DNA from: Smittium culicis
Lineage: Eukaryota; Kickxellomycota; Harpellomycetes; Harpellales; Legeriomycetaceae
Assembly (NCBI GenBank): GCA_001970855.1
Contig: LSSN01002595.1
Coordinates: 1-14,795 of the forward strand
DNA length: 14,795 nt
Direction of reading: 5' to 3'
Each line of letters opens with the position of its first letter. The stretch's first letter is position 1. The notes beneath the pieces were generated by a model. That model worked only from the letters and a program-made list of their open reading frames with translations. It was not told where the DNA came from and did not search any database. Positions 1-10,570 of the stretch are shown here, one piece after another. Made by a program: the position numbers and the translations under genes.

Positions 1-1523
1 ATATATAATATTTTTGATAAATAAATTATAATTATAATTTTATTATATCGATTTTTTCTTCAATAGAATAAATTTTGCACAATTTTGGAATTATTTTTAC
101 AAAAACCTAATATGCATCATATTATTATAAATTGGAAATATCATTTCGAAATAAAAACTAATTATAATTTATTAATAATAGAGATCTCATTTAGTAGAAT
201 TTCTCAATATAAATGAAGATTTTTTTGATAATAAAACACTAAAAATCAGCATTAAAACATACTTTTTTTGTATATTAAATATAATTTATTATAATTTTAT
301 TGGTTTTTACTTGTATGACTCACAAACCCAACTTATATTTGATGAATCGTTTCAGGATTTTATCTATTTTTATTCTGGAATAGAATCAAGGAAAAATTGT
401 TGATGTATTGGAAAATAAAATTAAATAAATGCTCTCTAAGTCGAAAATAGCAAAAAAAATTTTTTTAGAGTATATCTACTTTTGGATCAAATACCTCTAG
501 GTATCATAAGTTTATATTCTTCTAGTAAATTATAATTGATTTTCACTACTTCTTGAAAAGATATAAATCGTTTTCTTGAGTTTTAAATATAGCTTTACTT
601 AATTTTCTCATATAATTGAAGATTATGTGATAAAATGAAAAGAAAATCTATGGAAGTGAATTATTTGAGATAGTTAGGATTTTTTATTTTAAATTTACGT
701 ATTATTGATACCTCGATAATTTATATTTGTATTTATACTTTGATACAGGGTTAAATATATCTTTATCAATGCCATTAGTCTCTTTTAATATGTTCCAAGC
801 TCAATTTTTGTCATATTTATTGTTATTGTGAAACCTTTTATAAAATAAATGCTTTTTATTCACGCCATCTGACTTTAACAGTGTAGTTCATAAGGTATTA
901 CTGCGTTTTTATCAAATTTTTTCTAAATTTTTAAACTTACTTTTGAATTCGTTTCTGAATTATGGCGCTTTTTAGGAACATTATTACAGGTAAAGAGCAA
1001 TCTTTTTATGGTCAGATTTTTTTAATTTTATATTTGAAATCATATTTTATCATACATAAAATATCATTTTTACTGAGAAATCATATTCTAAGGTATTAAG
1101 TTTGACTATAAGTATCATAAAATTACCCGCTTATATCAATTTTTAATTTAAAGATTATTTTTGAAAATTTCGCCAATCAAAGGCCGTCTAATCGTCTTTA
1201 ATTTTTATATATTTATTTAGTTCAGTCGTTTTTCTCGTTTATTTGTATCAAGTTTATGATTTAATTTTTGAGACTTTTTAATAAGACTATTTTAATGTGA
1301 CGTTATTAATCGAATTTTCATTACCCCTTGAATTTGATTTCAAAGCCAAATTTGGTTTTATTTTTTATACTTTCCTTATAATTTAAATATAATTACAGTC
1401 ATATTTTCACTTTTGGTAATTTAAGATTTTCAATTATTCTTTATCTAATCCATCACTACTTTATTTTCAGAAAATAATCTTTTGATCTTTTAATTTATAT
1501 TATAAAAGAGGTTTTTTAATAAG

Positions 1524-1542
1524 TTTTTTTTTTTTTTTTTTT
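1524..1542. repeat. poly-T tract (T19)
   Basis: This is an uninterrupted run of 19 T followed by GG and an A-rich stretch. Runs like this are common slippage sites in AT-rich genomes and the exact length may be a sequencing uncertainty. No function is implied. Confidence 0.9.
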
Positions 1543-1880
1543 GGAAAAAAAGGGCGACCATAAAGAAATTACTAAATTTTAATCGGATGCTGTAGTAACG
1601 AATAAATATTTATAAATAATATTAAACTAGCTATAATATTTTCAGTTTTTAAAAAAAGTTAATGGCTACAATAATTTTCATCTATTGATTATTATTTTAT
1701 TTAATCGTTTTAAATGTATTAAAACAGGTTAATATCAGACCTAAATAGTGTCTGATACTCTAGGTAATATAAGGGATAATAATTATAATTTTACACATAT
1801 TTAAATTGAAACACTTTTCAAAAGAGGATATTATATCCTTATTATATGTAGTTTATCATCTAAACTAATATACATTATCA

Positions 1881-1909
1881 TTTGTTTGTTTGTTTGTTTT
1901 TTTTTTTTT
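1881..1909. repeat. (TTTG)4 microsatellite followed by T13
   Basis: Four perfect TTTG units at 1881-1896 run directly into 13 T. The mirror composition to the (AATA)n tract near 7743 reflects the general AT-rich simple-repeat content of this DNA. No gene is nearby. Confidence 0.9.
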
Positions 1910-2480
1910 GGATTAATATGACTTAAAAAAATCTAATCTAGATTATGATAAATGCTATATTTGGAAACAGTGTCTATCTAGTTAATTTATTAGACCTATT
2001 TGATTTTATTTCGCAGGTCTCCAAATAATTGAAGGCCAACTTTAGCTTCCAAAGCTACTAATGAAGTGAAATATGGTGAGTGTGATCGATATGAAATCAT
2101 CGAGATGACCTTCGACTTTTAAAAATAATATGATTTGATTGAAGTGAGAAATAGCCTCGAACAAAAAAAAAAAAGATGAAAAAATATTTTTACCATATTT
2201 AAAAAATGGAATTATAGCTATTAAAATTTATTGCGATTGTATTTTAATGAGCGATATAGAATTAATTAATGCTATTCTAACTTTGTTTAGTGCTTTCAAA
2301 TCTATTATTTGGAACTGAACGTCAAACAAACGGTTTTTGATAGCTCTTTCATGCTTCATTTAAAATAAAGGCATTATATATATTTAAATTATTGAATAGT
2401 AAGCATGTAAAATTTAAAAAGAATATAATCCGTTTTCATTTCCTCATTAGTATAATCTAAAATTTCAGAAACTTCAAATC

Positions 2481-4112
2481 GCTCTAAAAAATTTAATGTT
2501 CTATAAAAATATCCCAAAATACATATCTGTATCAAGTAAATAAAAATTATTTACATTTGTAACTACTATGAACAATGAAATCCAACAAAAATTAGAGAAA
2601 ATTTATCTAGAAGATAGTTCTAACCATTTGAATTGATTCAGAAAAAATTCTAATTTTGTTAAAGTAAAATGATCTATGAAACCAAAGGAGAATACAAATA
2701 TTAAAATTCTTGAAAAATTATTCCTGAAGACCACACTTAGATTTCTAATTACGACTCTGAAATCAAGATTTAGCCGCATAATTTTTCAGTAATTAAAAAT
2801 TTCTTTCGTTAGATAGCGAGAAAGTTATAAATTGAATGAAACTAACAAGTCCATTTAACTCGGAATAATATCCGACAAGGATGATAAATTATTATGCCAA
2901 TCCTATCAGAATGTTTCAAATATCGCATGGATTGAAAGCAATATTTAAAATGTCTTAAACGGATCAAACTGAATCTAAAATACGAAAGAATTCAGATAAT
3001 AATTATATATATTCAAGAAATCAGAGCCAGGAAATAAAATTTCGTCAAAATTACACTCAAATATACCGAAAAATAAAATCACACTCGAGTAATTTCCTTC
3101 ATCGTATATTCAGGGTTTGATAAAGAAATTGCGACAGAATATTTACAAGTTAGATCAAACAAGCACAATTACATTTTCCACTATAGTTGCATGAAAAAAT
3201 TTTGACTAGAGAATAGACCAGTATGAATAAATTTCTCATAAAAGCGCTTAGCAACAAACATACCAGCAATTAATCGATAAAATTTCTTAATTAGTACCAA
3301 TATAGCCGAGAAAACCCTATTAACACAGAATAATCTAGGCTAAATGGGGATTGGGCGCGAAATTAAATCAGAACGGATAGTCCGGCAACTAAAAAAGTAA
3401 CTCCAGAAGTGTAAAATAATACAAAATGGACCATAAAACACAATGAAACCAAGTAAAATAAATAAAAAAGCAGAATTGATTTCATGGCGACTCAGGAAAG
3501 AATCTCAAAGTTCAGATCTAGCTTTAAAATAGGATAACACGAAATAATCTGAGAATTAAGCTGCGCTATAAATCTCATAGTCAATTCAAACGTGCGAAAA
3601 ATTCGGAATGAATAAAAATTTCAGAAACTCTGGAGATAATTTATTAAAAGAATTTAAAATTTTTTCTTGAGTCGCCAGAAACTATCGAACCTGTTTGAAT
3701 TTATGCTATACAAAAATTAGCAAAACAAAAAAAGGTGTAAAATGTTCACACCGTAATTTTTTTTAAGTAATATTTTATAATAATAGACGCATCTCACTTT
3801 AACTGTTTAATTTTTTAGAATTTTTAATCTCTAATTTATTAATAACACATATTTCTATTTAATTAAATAATCCCTTTAAACTAATTATATATTCTAACAG
3901 AACCGATTTTTTAGAAGAATTTTTTCGAAAAAATCCTCAAAATGAGCCATAATCTTGAGAAAATAGAACAAAGCTCGGTCGAAAAATCGCTGAAAGCCCG
4001 CTACGGATGTTAATAAAGAGTGTCAAAAGATATTTTTTGGGAAAATTAAAAATAGTTTTATATTATCCGATAGCTTAGTTAGAAATCATGCGAAAATTCG
4101 ATCGTTAATATA
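2481..4112 (+). other. A-rich non-coding stretch, possibly decayed 5' part of the DIRS-like element
   Basis: The top strand changes from T-rich to A-rich at about 2.5 kb; 3421-3480, for example, has 36 A and 9 T. The same A-rich strand is the sense strand of the retroelement relic that follows. Short protein-like runs between stops can be read on the + strand, for instance around 3100-3190, but none matches a family I recognise. DIRS-like elements normally carry a gag-like ORF upstream of the polymerase, so this may be its remains. That is inference from position and composition only. Confidence 0.3.
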
Positions 4113-4841
4113 ATGGATGATACTATGCCATCTCTTAAACAGATCATATTAGCGGTTAAAGTACGTAAAAATCCAGAGGATACTCGAAATTCAAAGAAAT
4201 GGAAACAAAATACTGTTTTTTCAGAAGAACTCCCCAACTTCAAAGAATATAAGAAATCTTCAGGAGCCCCATCAGAACTATATCAGCTGGATTCTCCTGG
4301 AATGCTTGAAATTATATACCATAATAGTAGTATAGGCATAGAACAGACTTTACTTTCACTTATATGTGGGAATAAAGAGCCTTATAAGATAAAAATACTG
4401 TTTTATATTACGCATATAAACGGATTTATTAAAATAAGAGCTTCAAGATGGAAATAGTAAAAGTGTTGAGGAACATGATAATATTTGGTGATTATATTGC
4501 GAAGTTGGATGCCAAATAAGCTTACTATCACGTTAAAATTTATCAAGAATAGGCAATTATATTCCGCTTTATAATTGAAATCACGATATATAAATTTCTT
4601 TCTCTGTCATTCGAAATTACCATCGAGTCGAGTGTGTTCTCAAAAGTAATGAACTGGCAATCGTTATCTAATCAGCGGAGGAATTTGAGAAGCGTAAGGC
4701 GATAACTCCAAGGCACACAATGAGCCTCAAAAAGCGTGTAAGCTTACCGAAAAACAGTACTAAATTCCTTTTAATAGTGTTAGATACCCTGAGGATGTCA
4801 ACTCACATACCCGGGACAGATAAAAGAAGATTAGAAGAGAA
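4113..4841 (+). pseudogene. reverse transcriptase domain remnant, DIRS-like
   Basis: An open stretch from ATG 4113 (114 codons to a stop at 4455-4457) ends in ITHINGFIK, which corresponds to the start of a DIRS RT (the RPVxxLRxLNxFIK region). A frameshift near 4430 moves the reading to NKSFKMEIVKVL and then GDYIAKLDAK-stop-AYYHVKI, the FKME and motif A blocks. The first catalytic Asp (KLD, codon 4508-4510) is kept. After FSKVMNW the frame shifts again, and the interval of about 70 nt before SLKKRVSLPK is too short for the usual 40 or so residues. The YxDD catalytic box is not visible and was probably deleted. The final RT part, KFLLIVLDTLRM, is in a third frame. Several in-frame stops confirm that this is dead sequence. 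Confidence 0.78.
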
Positions 4842-5790
4842 GTACTGAAAATAATACATCGATTTTTATCTATCAGATTAGAAATTGATCTAACCGGGAT
4901 ATTCTCAGCAGCAGCATTGGCAATAAATTCTGTAGAAAAAAAATCACTGGAACTTCGGTTGGATATAACAAGATCTCTAAAAAAAGTCCGATTTCAGATA
5001 CAGTGCTTATTTTCAGCTCTCAAAAATATCATTGAACAACATAAAGAGGCGGAACACTCAAATCCATGACTGGAGCTCATACCTACTGTTGATAAAACCT
5101 TCAGACTCAAATTTGGCTTTTATATGCTATTATGGACATCTCTAGAAAGATTTAGAGAATAGATATCAAAAGTATGTCCCTGAATGAAGTGTATATTTTA
5201 TAAACTAAAGCAAATCGTTCAAAATATATCAGAGCCAATTAATCATATAAATTACCTGAGGCTATACGTTCCACTTTGGAAAACATATAGATATTAAACA
5301 GAAAGACGATATAACTATGAAAGTCGCTATCATAAACAGAGAGACGAAATAGAGCCGCAAGCTATTAAAATTTTCAAAGTAATAGCGATAAATAATTTCA
5401 AGGCGTGTATCGCCAATATAGCTAGATACGAGAACATACTAGTGGATTGAAATTTCAGGAATTAATACAAGTCATTGGGATTGATTCTGCCTTGTTATTT
5501 TATCAGCTCAGTAAACAAGATGCGAGTCCCACTAAACATCGACTTTTACGCATCTGAGGTCAATCGGCGCCTAGAATGATATTAATCTCAGGGCCCAGAT
5601 CCAAATTCGATGGGCACTGACGCTCTGTACTATTTCTTTCCAAAGTCCATAGGATATGCAAACTTACCATTACTCCCATTAACCAGAAAAAATATGCCAG
5701 TTTATAATTTAAAAGCAAAAAACCTCAGTTATTATATCGAGCTGTGAATCCGAAGCCCGGATCCAGCAATTGCTACGGTTGGAAGAGTGT
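4842..5790 (+). pseudogene. RNase H and methyltransferase-like remnant of the DIRS-like polymerase
   Basis: This part stays in a single frame for about 950 bp but is broken by around ten stops, for example at 5067 and 5454. It starts with a connection segment (DLTGIFSAAALAI) like the region after RT in DIRS polyproteins. The RNase H signature HINYL (5244-5258) follows, then IKIFKV..NNFKACIANI, which resembles the third RNase H block. IDFYASEVNRRL (5538-5573) and DPNSMGTDALYYFFP (5598-5642) match the start of the DIRS methyltransferase-like domain. YANLPLLPL (from 5655) stands where the NPP[FYW] catalytic motif is expected, so that motif is damaged too. Family assignment is from memory of motif order, not a search. 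Confidence 0.75.
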
Positions 5791-7742
5791 AGCTCTAAAT
5801 TATTCACTGGCGCATATTCTTAGTAGGAGTATGTGCTCATAGAAAATAAAAGGGAAAATACCAAGTACCTATTTTGGTTAGTGTTATAGATGAAGAATTG
5901 TTTTTTCAGATCAACTAAATACTGAAACTATGCTTCATTACATAGAAAAGTTCCAAAACACATACTGTAATGTGGGAGATTACGACATAAAAACTACGAC
6001 TCGATAACCCTGGATAGTTATCTTGCGTCACTAAAAAAAATCACCGACATCTGTTTTAATATGCGCTAATGTATTACCAGAATATTGGTGGTCATTTTAT
6101 CCAATAACATAAATCGATTACTTTAAGGGAAGAACTAGAAAGCTTATGAAAGAAAATAAAAACAGAGTAGAGAAAATTACTAATTATACACAAAAAGAGT
6201 ATTGAATCTCTGATAATTTACTTTAGCAATGCGGAAACTGGTGGTATGACCAAATTCACTTCTAATCAATATGGTATTATAAAAAGGAATAATGAAAAAA
6301 AATCTACTTAATTTAGATTCCACAATAATGTTTATTAATGAGTATATAAAGTAAACTAAATAAAAGGTTGGATTGAGAAGAAAGATAAGCACTTTTTTTT
6401 TGCGACTCAGAGCGCCATGTATAAATGAGGTTTTATATTTATGGGAAAAAATAGAATAATCATATAGTAATTGTTATTGTGTAATAGACCAATCAACTAT
6501 CAGTAATTCTAAGTGTGTCTATAATGAGGCTGATTCTCATAACACAGTAATAAAGTGCCTCTGATACCATCGACCAAGAGAACGGATACTCGATTAGTAC
6601 TAGCATCTTCTTGCGGGGGGAAGGTCAGAAGCGAGCTTGAGGGAATCCAATGCTAACACATTAGACAATCTGAGGATGGAAATTCGATGTATCTAATGTG
6701 TCCAAAAAATAATGGGTAAATTCCCATAAGGCATTTGGCACTTAGCATTAGATGGTAGTATACATAAAAATCCAGCCAAGACTTGCGAGTTGTGCCTAAA
6801 AATGCACGAACACAGAGTTATTAATGAGTTTGCAATTTCCATATTTTTTGTGTTTATGTCTACAGTAAAGCAAACACCAAATGATAAAATTTCAAATATG
6901 ATAATATCTCCCTTGTTAGCTATTGGCTCAAAATAGCACACACACAGAACTAGATTAGTATCAGCTACGAAAACACTTTTTTTATTTTTATTTTTATCCT
7001 GGAGCGAGACCTGAAATTTTACTTCATCCCAGTGAGAATGGATCAGCGCAAACACGAATAAAAAAAAAAGTTGTTTTGAACCGAAACAAGTAACAAGCCA
7101 ATTAAGCACTCATTAGCCATCGGCAATTCTCAATCTGCAAATACACCTAATTGTTGAGTGGGTATTTGGGTCCCTTAAATAGTCTATAATTAGTATTTAC
7201 ATGAGCGAGAGCATTCTGAATGAAAGAAATATTGAGTAGTACATGGAATATTGGGCGTAATAAAATTTCGTGCCCGAAATAAGTCAATGGATAAATATAA
7301 TTAGTTTTAGCAGATAAGGTTTCCAAAGCGTGAGTGAAAGTGTAACTGTTAACAAAGTTAGCCAATAATGATACAGTAAATCAATGTTTTGCAATATTAG
7401 AAACCAATGGTAGTATAGAGGAGAGTATTTACCTTTTTTTTTAGAGAAAAGTTCAAGTATTGCCAATACAAGTAGAAAGCTTGAGAATTGAATTTTGTGC
7501 GTATGAATAATACGATGTGGTTGAATTTAAAGTGATGATTTAATACTGGAAACTTTTATGAGGGCTTAGAGATTAGCATTATAAGAGGTATATAGCAAAG
7601 TTTGTGAGCAGATATGGTGCACAGTTTTTGGGAAAAAGGCACTAAATAAACCAAGCAGGAAATGTAGTATTTTTAGTTGGTAACACAAAGTCTACCTTAT
7701 TTGATGGCATTAAAATAATCAACTTTTAGTTCTCCGCACTCC
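5791..7742. other. region without a supportable gene
   Basis: Some A-rich sequence, perhaps the 3' end of the DIRS-like element, continues to about 6.4 kb, but no tyrosine recombinase motif was recognised. Between 6.6 and 7.6 kb the top strand becomes G-rich relative to C (18 G against 5 C in 7561-7620). The longest minus-strand open stretches (within 6693-7109 and 7147-7466) lack ATG starts, match no family I know, and are helped by local base bias. A possible decayed or intron-bearing gene here cannot be excluded, but nothing supports calling one. Confidence 0.5.
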
Positions 7743-7763
7743 AATAAATAAATAAATAAATAA
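7743..7763. repeat. (AATA)5 microsatellite
   Basis: Five perfect AATA units plus one extra A, lying about 115 bp upstream of the HbrB-like start codon. It sits just before a short GC-rich patch (GGTCCGGGGGCGC) and a pyrimidine tract, so it is in the probable promoter of that gene. AT-rich simple repeats of this kind are often nucleosome-poor, but no specific role can be shown. Confidence 0.9.
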
Positions 7764-7877
7764 GGTCCGGGGGCGCAAGGAGTCTTTTTTTTTCCCTGCA
7801 ATATAGCTGAGTAACTACGGCACTAAAAAAATTAAACAAATTCAAAATAAAGAAAAATTAGGAGCAGCAGGGTTTAA
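7764..7877 (+). promoter_or_regulatory. probable proximal promoter and leader of the HbrB-like gene
   Basis: Upstream of the ATG at 7878 lie a GC-rich patch (7764-7780), a pyrimidine tract GTCTTTTTTTTTCCCTGC (7782-7799) and then an A-rich leader of about 70 bp. In many fungal promoters a CT-rich tract immediately precedes the transcription start, which would put the start near 7800. A clear TATA box is absent; ATATA at 7801-7805 is a weak candidate. The assignment rests on position and composition only. Confidence 0.35.
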
Positions 7878-9086
7878 ATGATCGATAGTGAAGGAAAATC
7901 AGCGGTTCGCGAGAAGAGGCTGTACCTCGTCGATGTTCTGAACGAAGATCGGTGGGACATGTTTGTTGGCGATCTTGTCGATATGTTCAAGTCGAGACGC
8001 GTAGAAGTGAGCGTCAAGGAGAAGAACAAGCAGCTGCGCGAGTGTTTGCGGTACAACCTGGACGACGCCAAACACGCGCTCGAGCGGCTTCTCCAACTAG
8101 GGTGCGCGAGTTTGCTGCAAGAGATCGCCGGTCCGCGAGTGCCGCAGATGCGCCTTGCCGAAACTCGCGGTGCCAGCAATGACATTGGCAATGGCGCTGG
8201 CAATAGCGAAGGCGATGGCAATGGCGATCTGGCGGGCGAAACGAGGGCGATCGCTGATGATGCGATGCCGCGCTTGTTCATCGAACCTCCTGCGAATCCA
8301 GTACTGATCGAGTCGCGGACAACATCCATAGCGTACACCAACATGCTGAACCAGAAGATCCAGGCGAAACTCGGCGCTGGAGGGTTTCCCACAACGGGCA
8401 CTGCGGCTGGCGGAGGGCAAGGGTCGGGCATACAAGCGAGTGCGGATAGCAGCAAATTCAATGGCTGCGGCGCAAGCGTGCCGCGAAAGAGCGATCCTGC
8501 GAGTATCAACAGCGACAAATATGCTGGCGGCAAAGCGGAAGGCAGTGGTAACAGTGGCTCTGTGACTAGCAGCGGCGATAAGACAGGGTGCAGTATAGGC
8601 GCAGGTGACGTCACCGGATGCAGCAGCGGGGATGTAGGCGCAGACATTGCTGATAGCGAGAGTAAGCGTGCAAAGGAACTTGGAGCTGACGAGATACGAT
8701 TAGCGAATGCTCTTAGCAGCTACAGTAGCGAGCAGGTGGTTACGGGCGTGTTGAAGGTATGGACGACCTTTTATTCGCTTATTCTGCCGACACTGGAAGG
8801 AATTTTCTTGCCGTACCAGCTCGAGTTTAGGAACGCTCTGCTAAAGACGCTTGGAAGTGAGATAAGCGTTCGGCAGGAGGCATTAGACTCTTTTAGAAGG
8901 ATCATTGTCAATGATATAACACTAAAAAAGATTAAGGAGTATGTGGTAGCAGGTGGGGATGGCAGTTCGGACAAGGAAGACCAGATGATGAAATTGGTGC
9001 AGATGGTTGTAATATTGAGTGATAATGAAGAGCAGCCAGAACTCGAGGAAGTTGCAAAAATGATTATGAAATTCCAAACCACATAA
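7878..9086 (+). CDS. HbrB/PRR5-family protein, probable TORC2 subunit (Bit61-like)
   Basis: This 402-residue protein probably belongs to the HbrB (fungal Bit61/Bit2, animal PRR5/Protor) family, accessory subunits of TOR complex 2, which controls AGC kinases, membrane stress responses and polarity. The C-terminal block carries the family-like pattern VW.TFY....LPTLEGIFLP (W295, then 303-312) followed by an ISVRQEALDSFRR segment (329-341), close to the LPTLxAIFxPxQ...xRQxxLxxFR arrangement of PRR5. The N-terminal block, residues 22-83 (NEDRWDMFVGDLVDMF... and a predicted helical LRECLRYNLDDAKHALERL), resembles the first HbrB segment. Between them lies a Gly/Ser/Ala/Asn-rich, probably disordered region, about residues 98-270. 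An in-frame TAA directly precedes the ATG, which fixes the start, and no intron is needed. GC is high in the first two thirds (68% in 8101-8160) but falls near the end. The gene converges on ADK1. Sequence similarity is judged by eye; a different helical-repeat protein is possible but less likely. Confidence 0.75.
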   Translation: MIDSEGKSAVREKRLYLVDVLNEDRWDMFVGDLVDMFKSRRVEVSVKEKNKQLRECLRYNLDDAKHALERLLQLGCASLLQEIAGPRVPQMRLAETRGASNDIGNGAGNSEGDGNGDLAGETRAIADDAMPRLFIEPPANPVLIESRTTSIAYTNMLNQKIQAKLGAGGFPTTGTAAGGGQGSGIQASADSSKFNGCGASVPRKSDPASINSDKYAGGKAEGSGNSGSVTSSGDKTGCSIGAGDVTGCSSGDVGADIADSESKRAKELGADEIRLANALSSYSSEQVVTGVLKVWTTFYSLILPTLEGIFLPYQLEFRNALLKTLGSEISVRQEALDSFRRIIVNDITLKKIKEYVVAGGDGSSDKEDQMMKLVQMVVILSDNEEQPELEEVAKMIMKFQTT

Positions 9087-9332
9087 ACAAACATTAGTAA
9101 AATTAAATCGAAGCTTTTAATTGTATACTTATATCGTTAACTGCTAAAAAAATTTTTGTTAGAAAATGATATATTTTATTGGTAAAGAAAAAAGAGATAA
9201 TGTATTTATAAATAAACCAAGAGATATAATATAAATTTTTTATAATTATTTAGTAAATAGGTAAAGTGATAAATAGTAAGGAGGTAGGTATGGGGGGGGG
9301 AGTAAAAATTAAAAAAACATTTATAAGGAGGA
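9087..9332. other. shared 3' intergenic region between convergent genes
   Basis: This 246-bp gap between two convergent stops is extremely AT-rich (about 17% GC in 9181-9240) and must hold the 3' ends of both transcripts. On the + strand, AATAAA at 9210-9215 could serve as a polyadenylation element for the HbrB-like gene. On the minus strand, AATAAA (TTTATT at 9175-9180 on +) could serve ADK1, which would make the 3' ends overlap. A G9 run lies at 9292-9300 and the top strand of 9241-9300 has no C at all. No terminator-like hairpin is claimed. Confidence 0.5.
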
Positions 9333-10129
<797 letters not shown>

Positions 10130-10257
10130 TTAGTAGTTGCTAATTTCTAAAGTTTGTGGTATGAGGTATGTTTGATCTTGAAGCTATAGGATAAATTAAC
10201 GTGCTGCTGAGCTGGGTGGTTGGTAAAGGTATTAAGAAAGGAAGTAGTTTGCTAGCT

Positions 10258-10312
10258 AAAATGGAAAAGGAAAAGATTAGGGAGGGAGGTGGAAGAGCGG
10301 CGCGTATTTATA
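10258..10312 (-). promoter_or_regulatory. ADK1 core promoter: TATA box and CT-rich tract
   Basis: Read on the minus strand, TATAAATA (10312-10305) is followed by a pyrimidine-rich tract of about 40 bp (10300-10261, containing CTTCCACCTCCCTCCCTAAT). TATA followed by a CT-rich block just before the transcription start is a known layout of strongly expressed fungal housekeeping genes. It predicts a transcription start near 10250 and a leader of roughly 140 nt. The leader has no obvious intron. Direct transcript data would be needed to fix the start. Confidence 0.6.
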
Positions 10313-10501
10313 CTATAATATATGGAGGAAATTTAGTAGAATAAATTAAGGGGAAATACCAAAAAAAAAAAAAGAGATATTGTTTAGAAATTGGAAAATT
10401 TTGCGATTGAATTGCTGATAAGAAACCCAAACCTTGATACGATTTTTCTGATCAGGCTCTGAGTTTATTTTCAAAGTTACCTGATTTCTAATCCCAAATC
10501 C

Positions 10502-10570
10502 CTGCCCACTAATAATATTTCGGCTATTGGCTGCGAATAGATAATGTACTGATCCAATTGCGGTGGGCAG
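10502..10570. repeat. inverted repeat, 8-bp arms with nested short stems
   Basis: The arms CTGCCCAC (10502-10509) and GTGGGCAG (10563-10570) are perfect reverse complements 53 bp apart. Inside them ATTGG (10526-10530) is complementary to CCAAT (10554-10558), and CTATT...AATAG could form an alternative small hairpin. The nesting makes an RNA or cruciform structure conceivable, but the total pairing is short and may be chance. Confidence 0.45.

Larger units (their letters stand above)
1..2480. other. gene-free AT-rich spacer
   Basis: No open frame of useful size and no recognisable protein, tRNA or rRNA motif was found on either strand. The DNA is extremely AT-rich with T exceeding A on the top strand; for example, 1201-1260 has 35 T and 13 A. 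It contains homopolymer tracts, listed separately. A stretch at about 2017-2074 sits between an acceptor-like TTTCGCAG and a donor-like GTGAGTGT, but every frame across it has a stop or no start, so no exon is called. Confidence 0.6.
4113..5790 (+). mobile_element. degenerate DIRS-like retrotransposon (RT / RNase H / methyltransferase remnant)
   Basis: The stretch contains, in order, the recognisable parts of a DIRS-type polymerase: an RT entry region (4113 to about 4430), RT palm motifs FKME and KLDAK...AYYHVKI (4442-4540), a post-YxDD segment SLKKRVSLP (from 4723), an RNase H motif HINYL (5244-5258), and a downstream segment with IDFYAS...NRRL and DPNSMGTDAL (5538-5627) that follows RNase H in DIRS elements. 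The reading frame changes at about 4430, 4654 and 4842, and in-frame stops occur throughout, so it is non-functional. The order RT, RNase H, then methyltransferase-like region separates it from Ty3/Gypsy, which has an integrase there. Terminal repeats and a tyrosine recombinase were not found, so the true ends are unknown and may lie nearer 2.5 and 6.4 kb. Confidence 0.8.

Noticed and set aside
2017..2074. Exon-like segment between TTTCGCAG and GTGAGTGT
   Set aside because: All + strand frames contain a stop or lack a start, and no neighbouring coding exon was found.
6180..6392. 70-codon minus-strand open stretch
   Set aside because: It has a GTG start, is rich in Phe/Ile as expected from T-rich DNA, and lies at the edge of the decayed element.
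6693..7109. 138-codon minus-strand open stretch
   Set aside because: It begins with GTG, not ATG; the only internal Met lies well downstream; it matches no family; and T/C bias of that strand lowers stop frequency.
7147..7490. Possible two-exon minus-strand gene with donor GTAAATACT near 7433 and a GCTAAC...AACAG acceptor near 7345
   Set aside because: The splice signals look good and keep the frame, but the upstream exon has no ATG after the preceding stop, and the product of about 78 residues is unrecognised.
7874..8647. 257-codon open stretch on the minus strand opposite the HbrB-like gene
   Set aside because: It is Pro/Ser/Leu-rich, the expected mirror of GC-rich Gly/Ser/Ala codons, and it shows no family motif, while the + strand frame carries recognisable conserved blocks.
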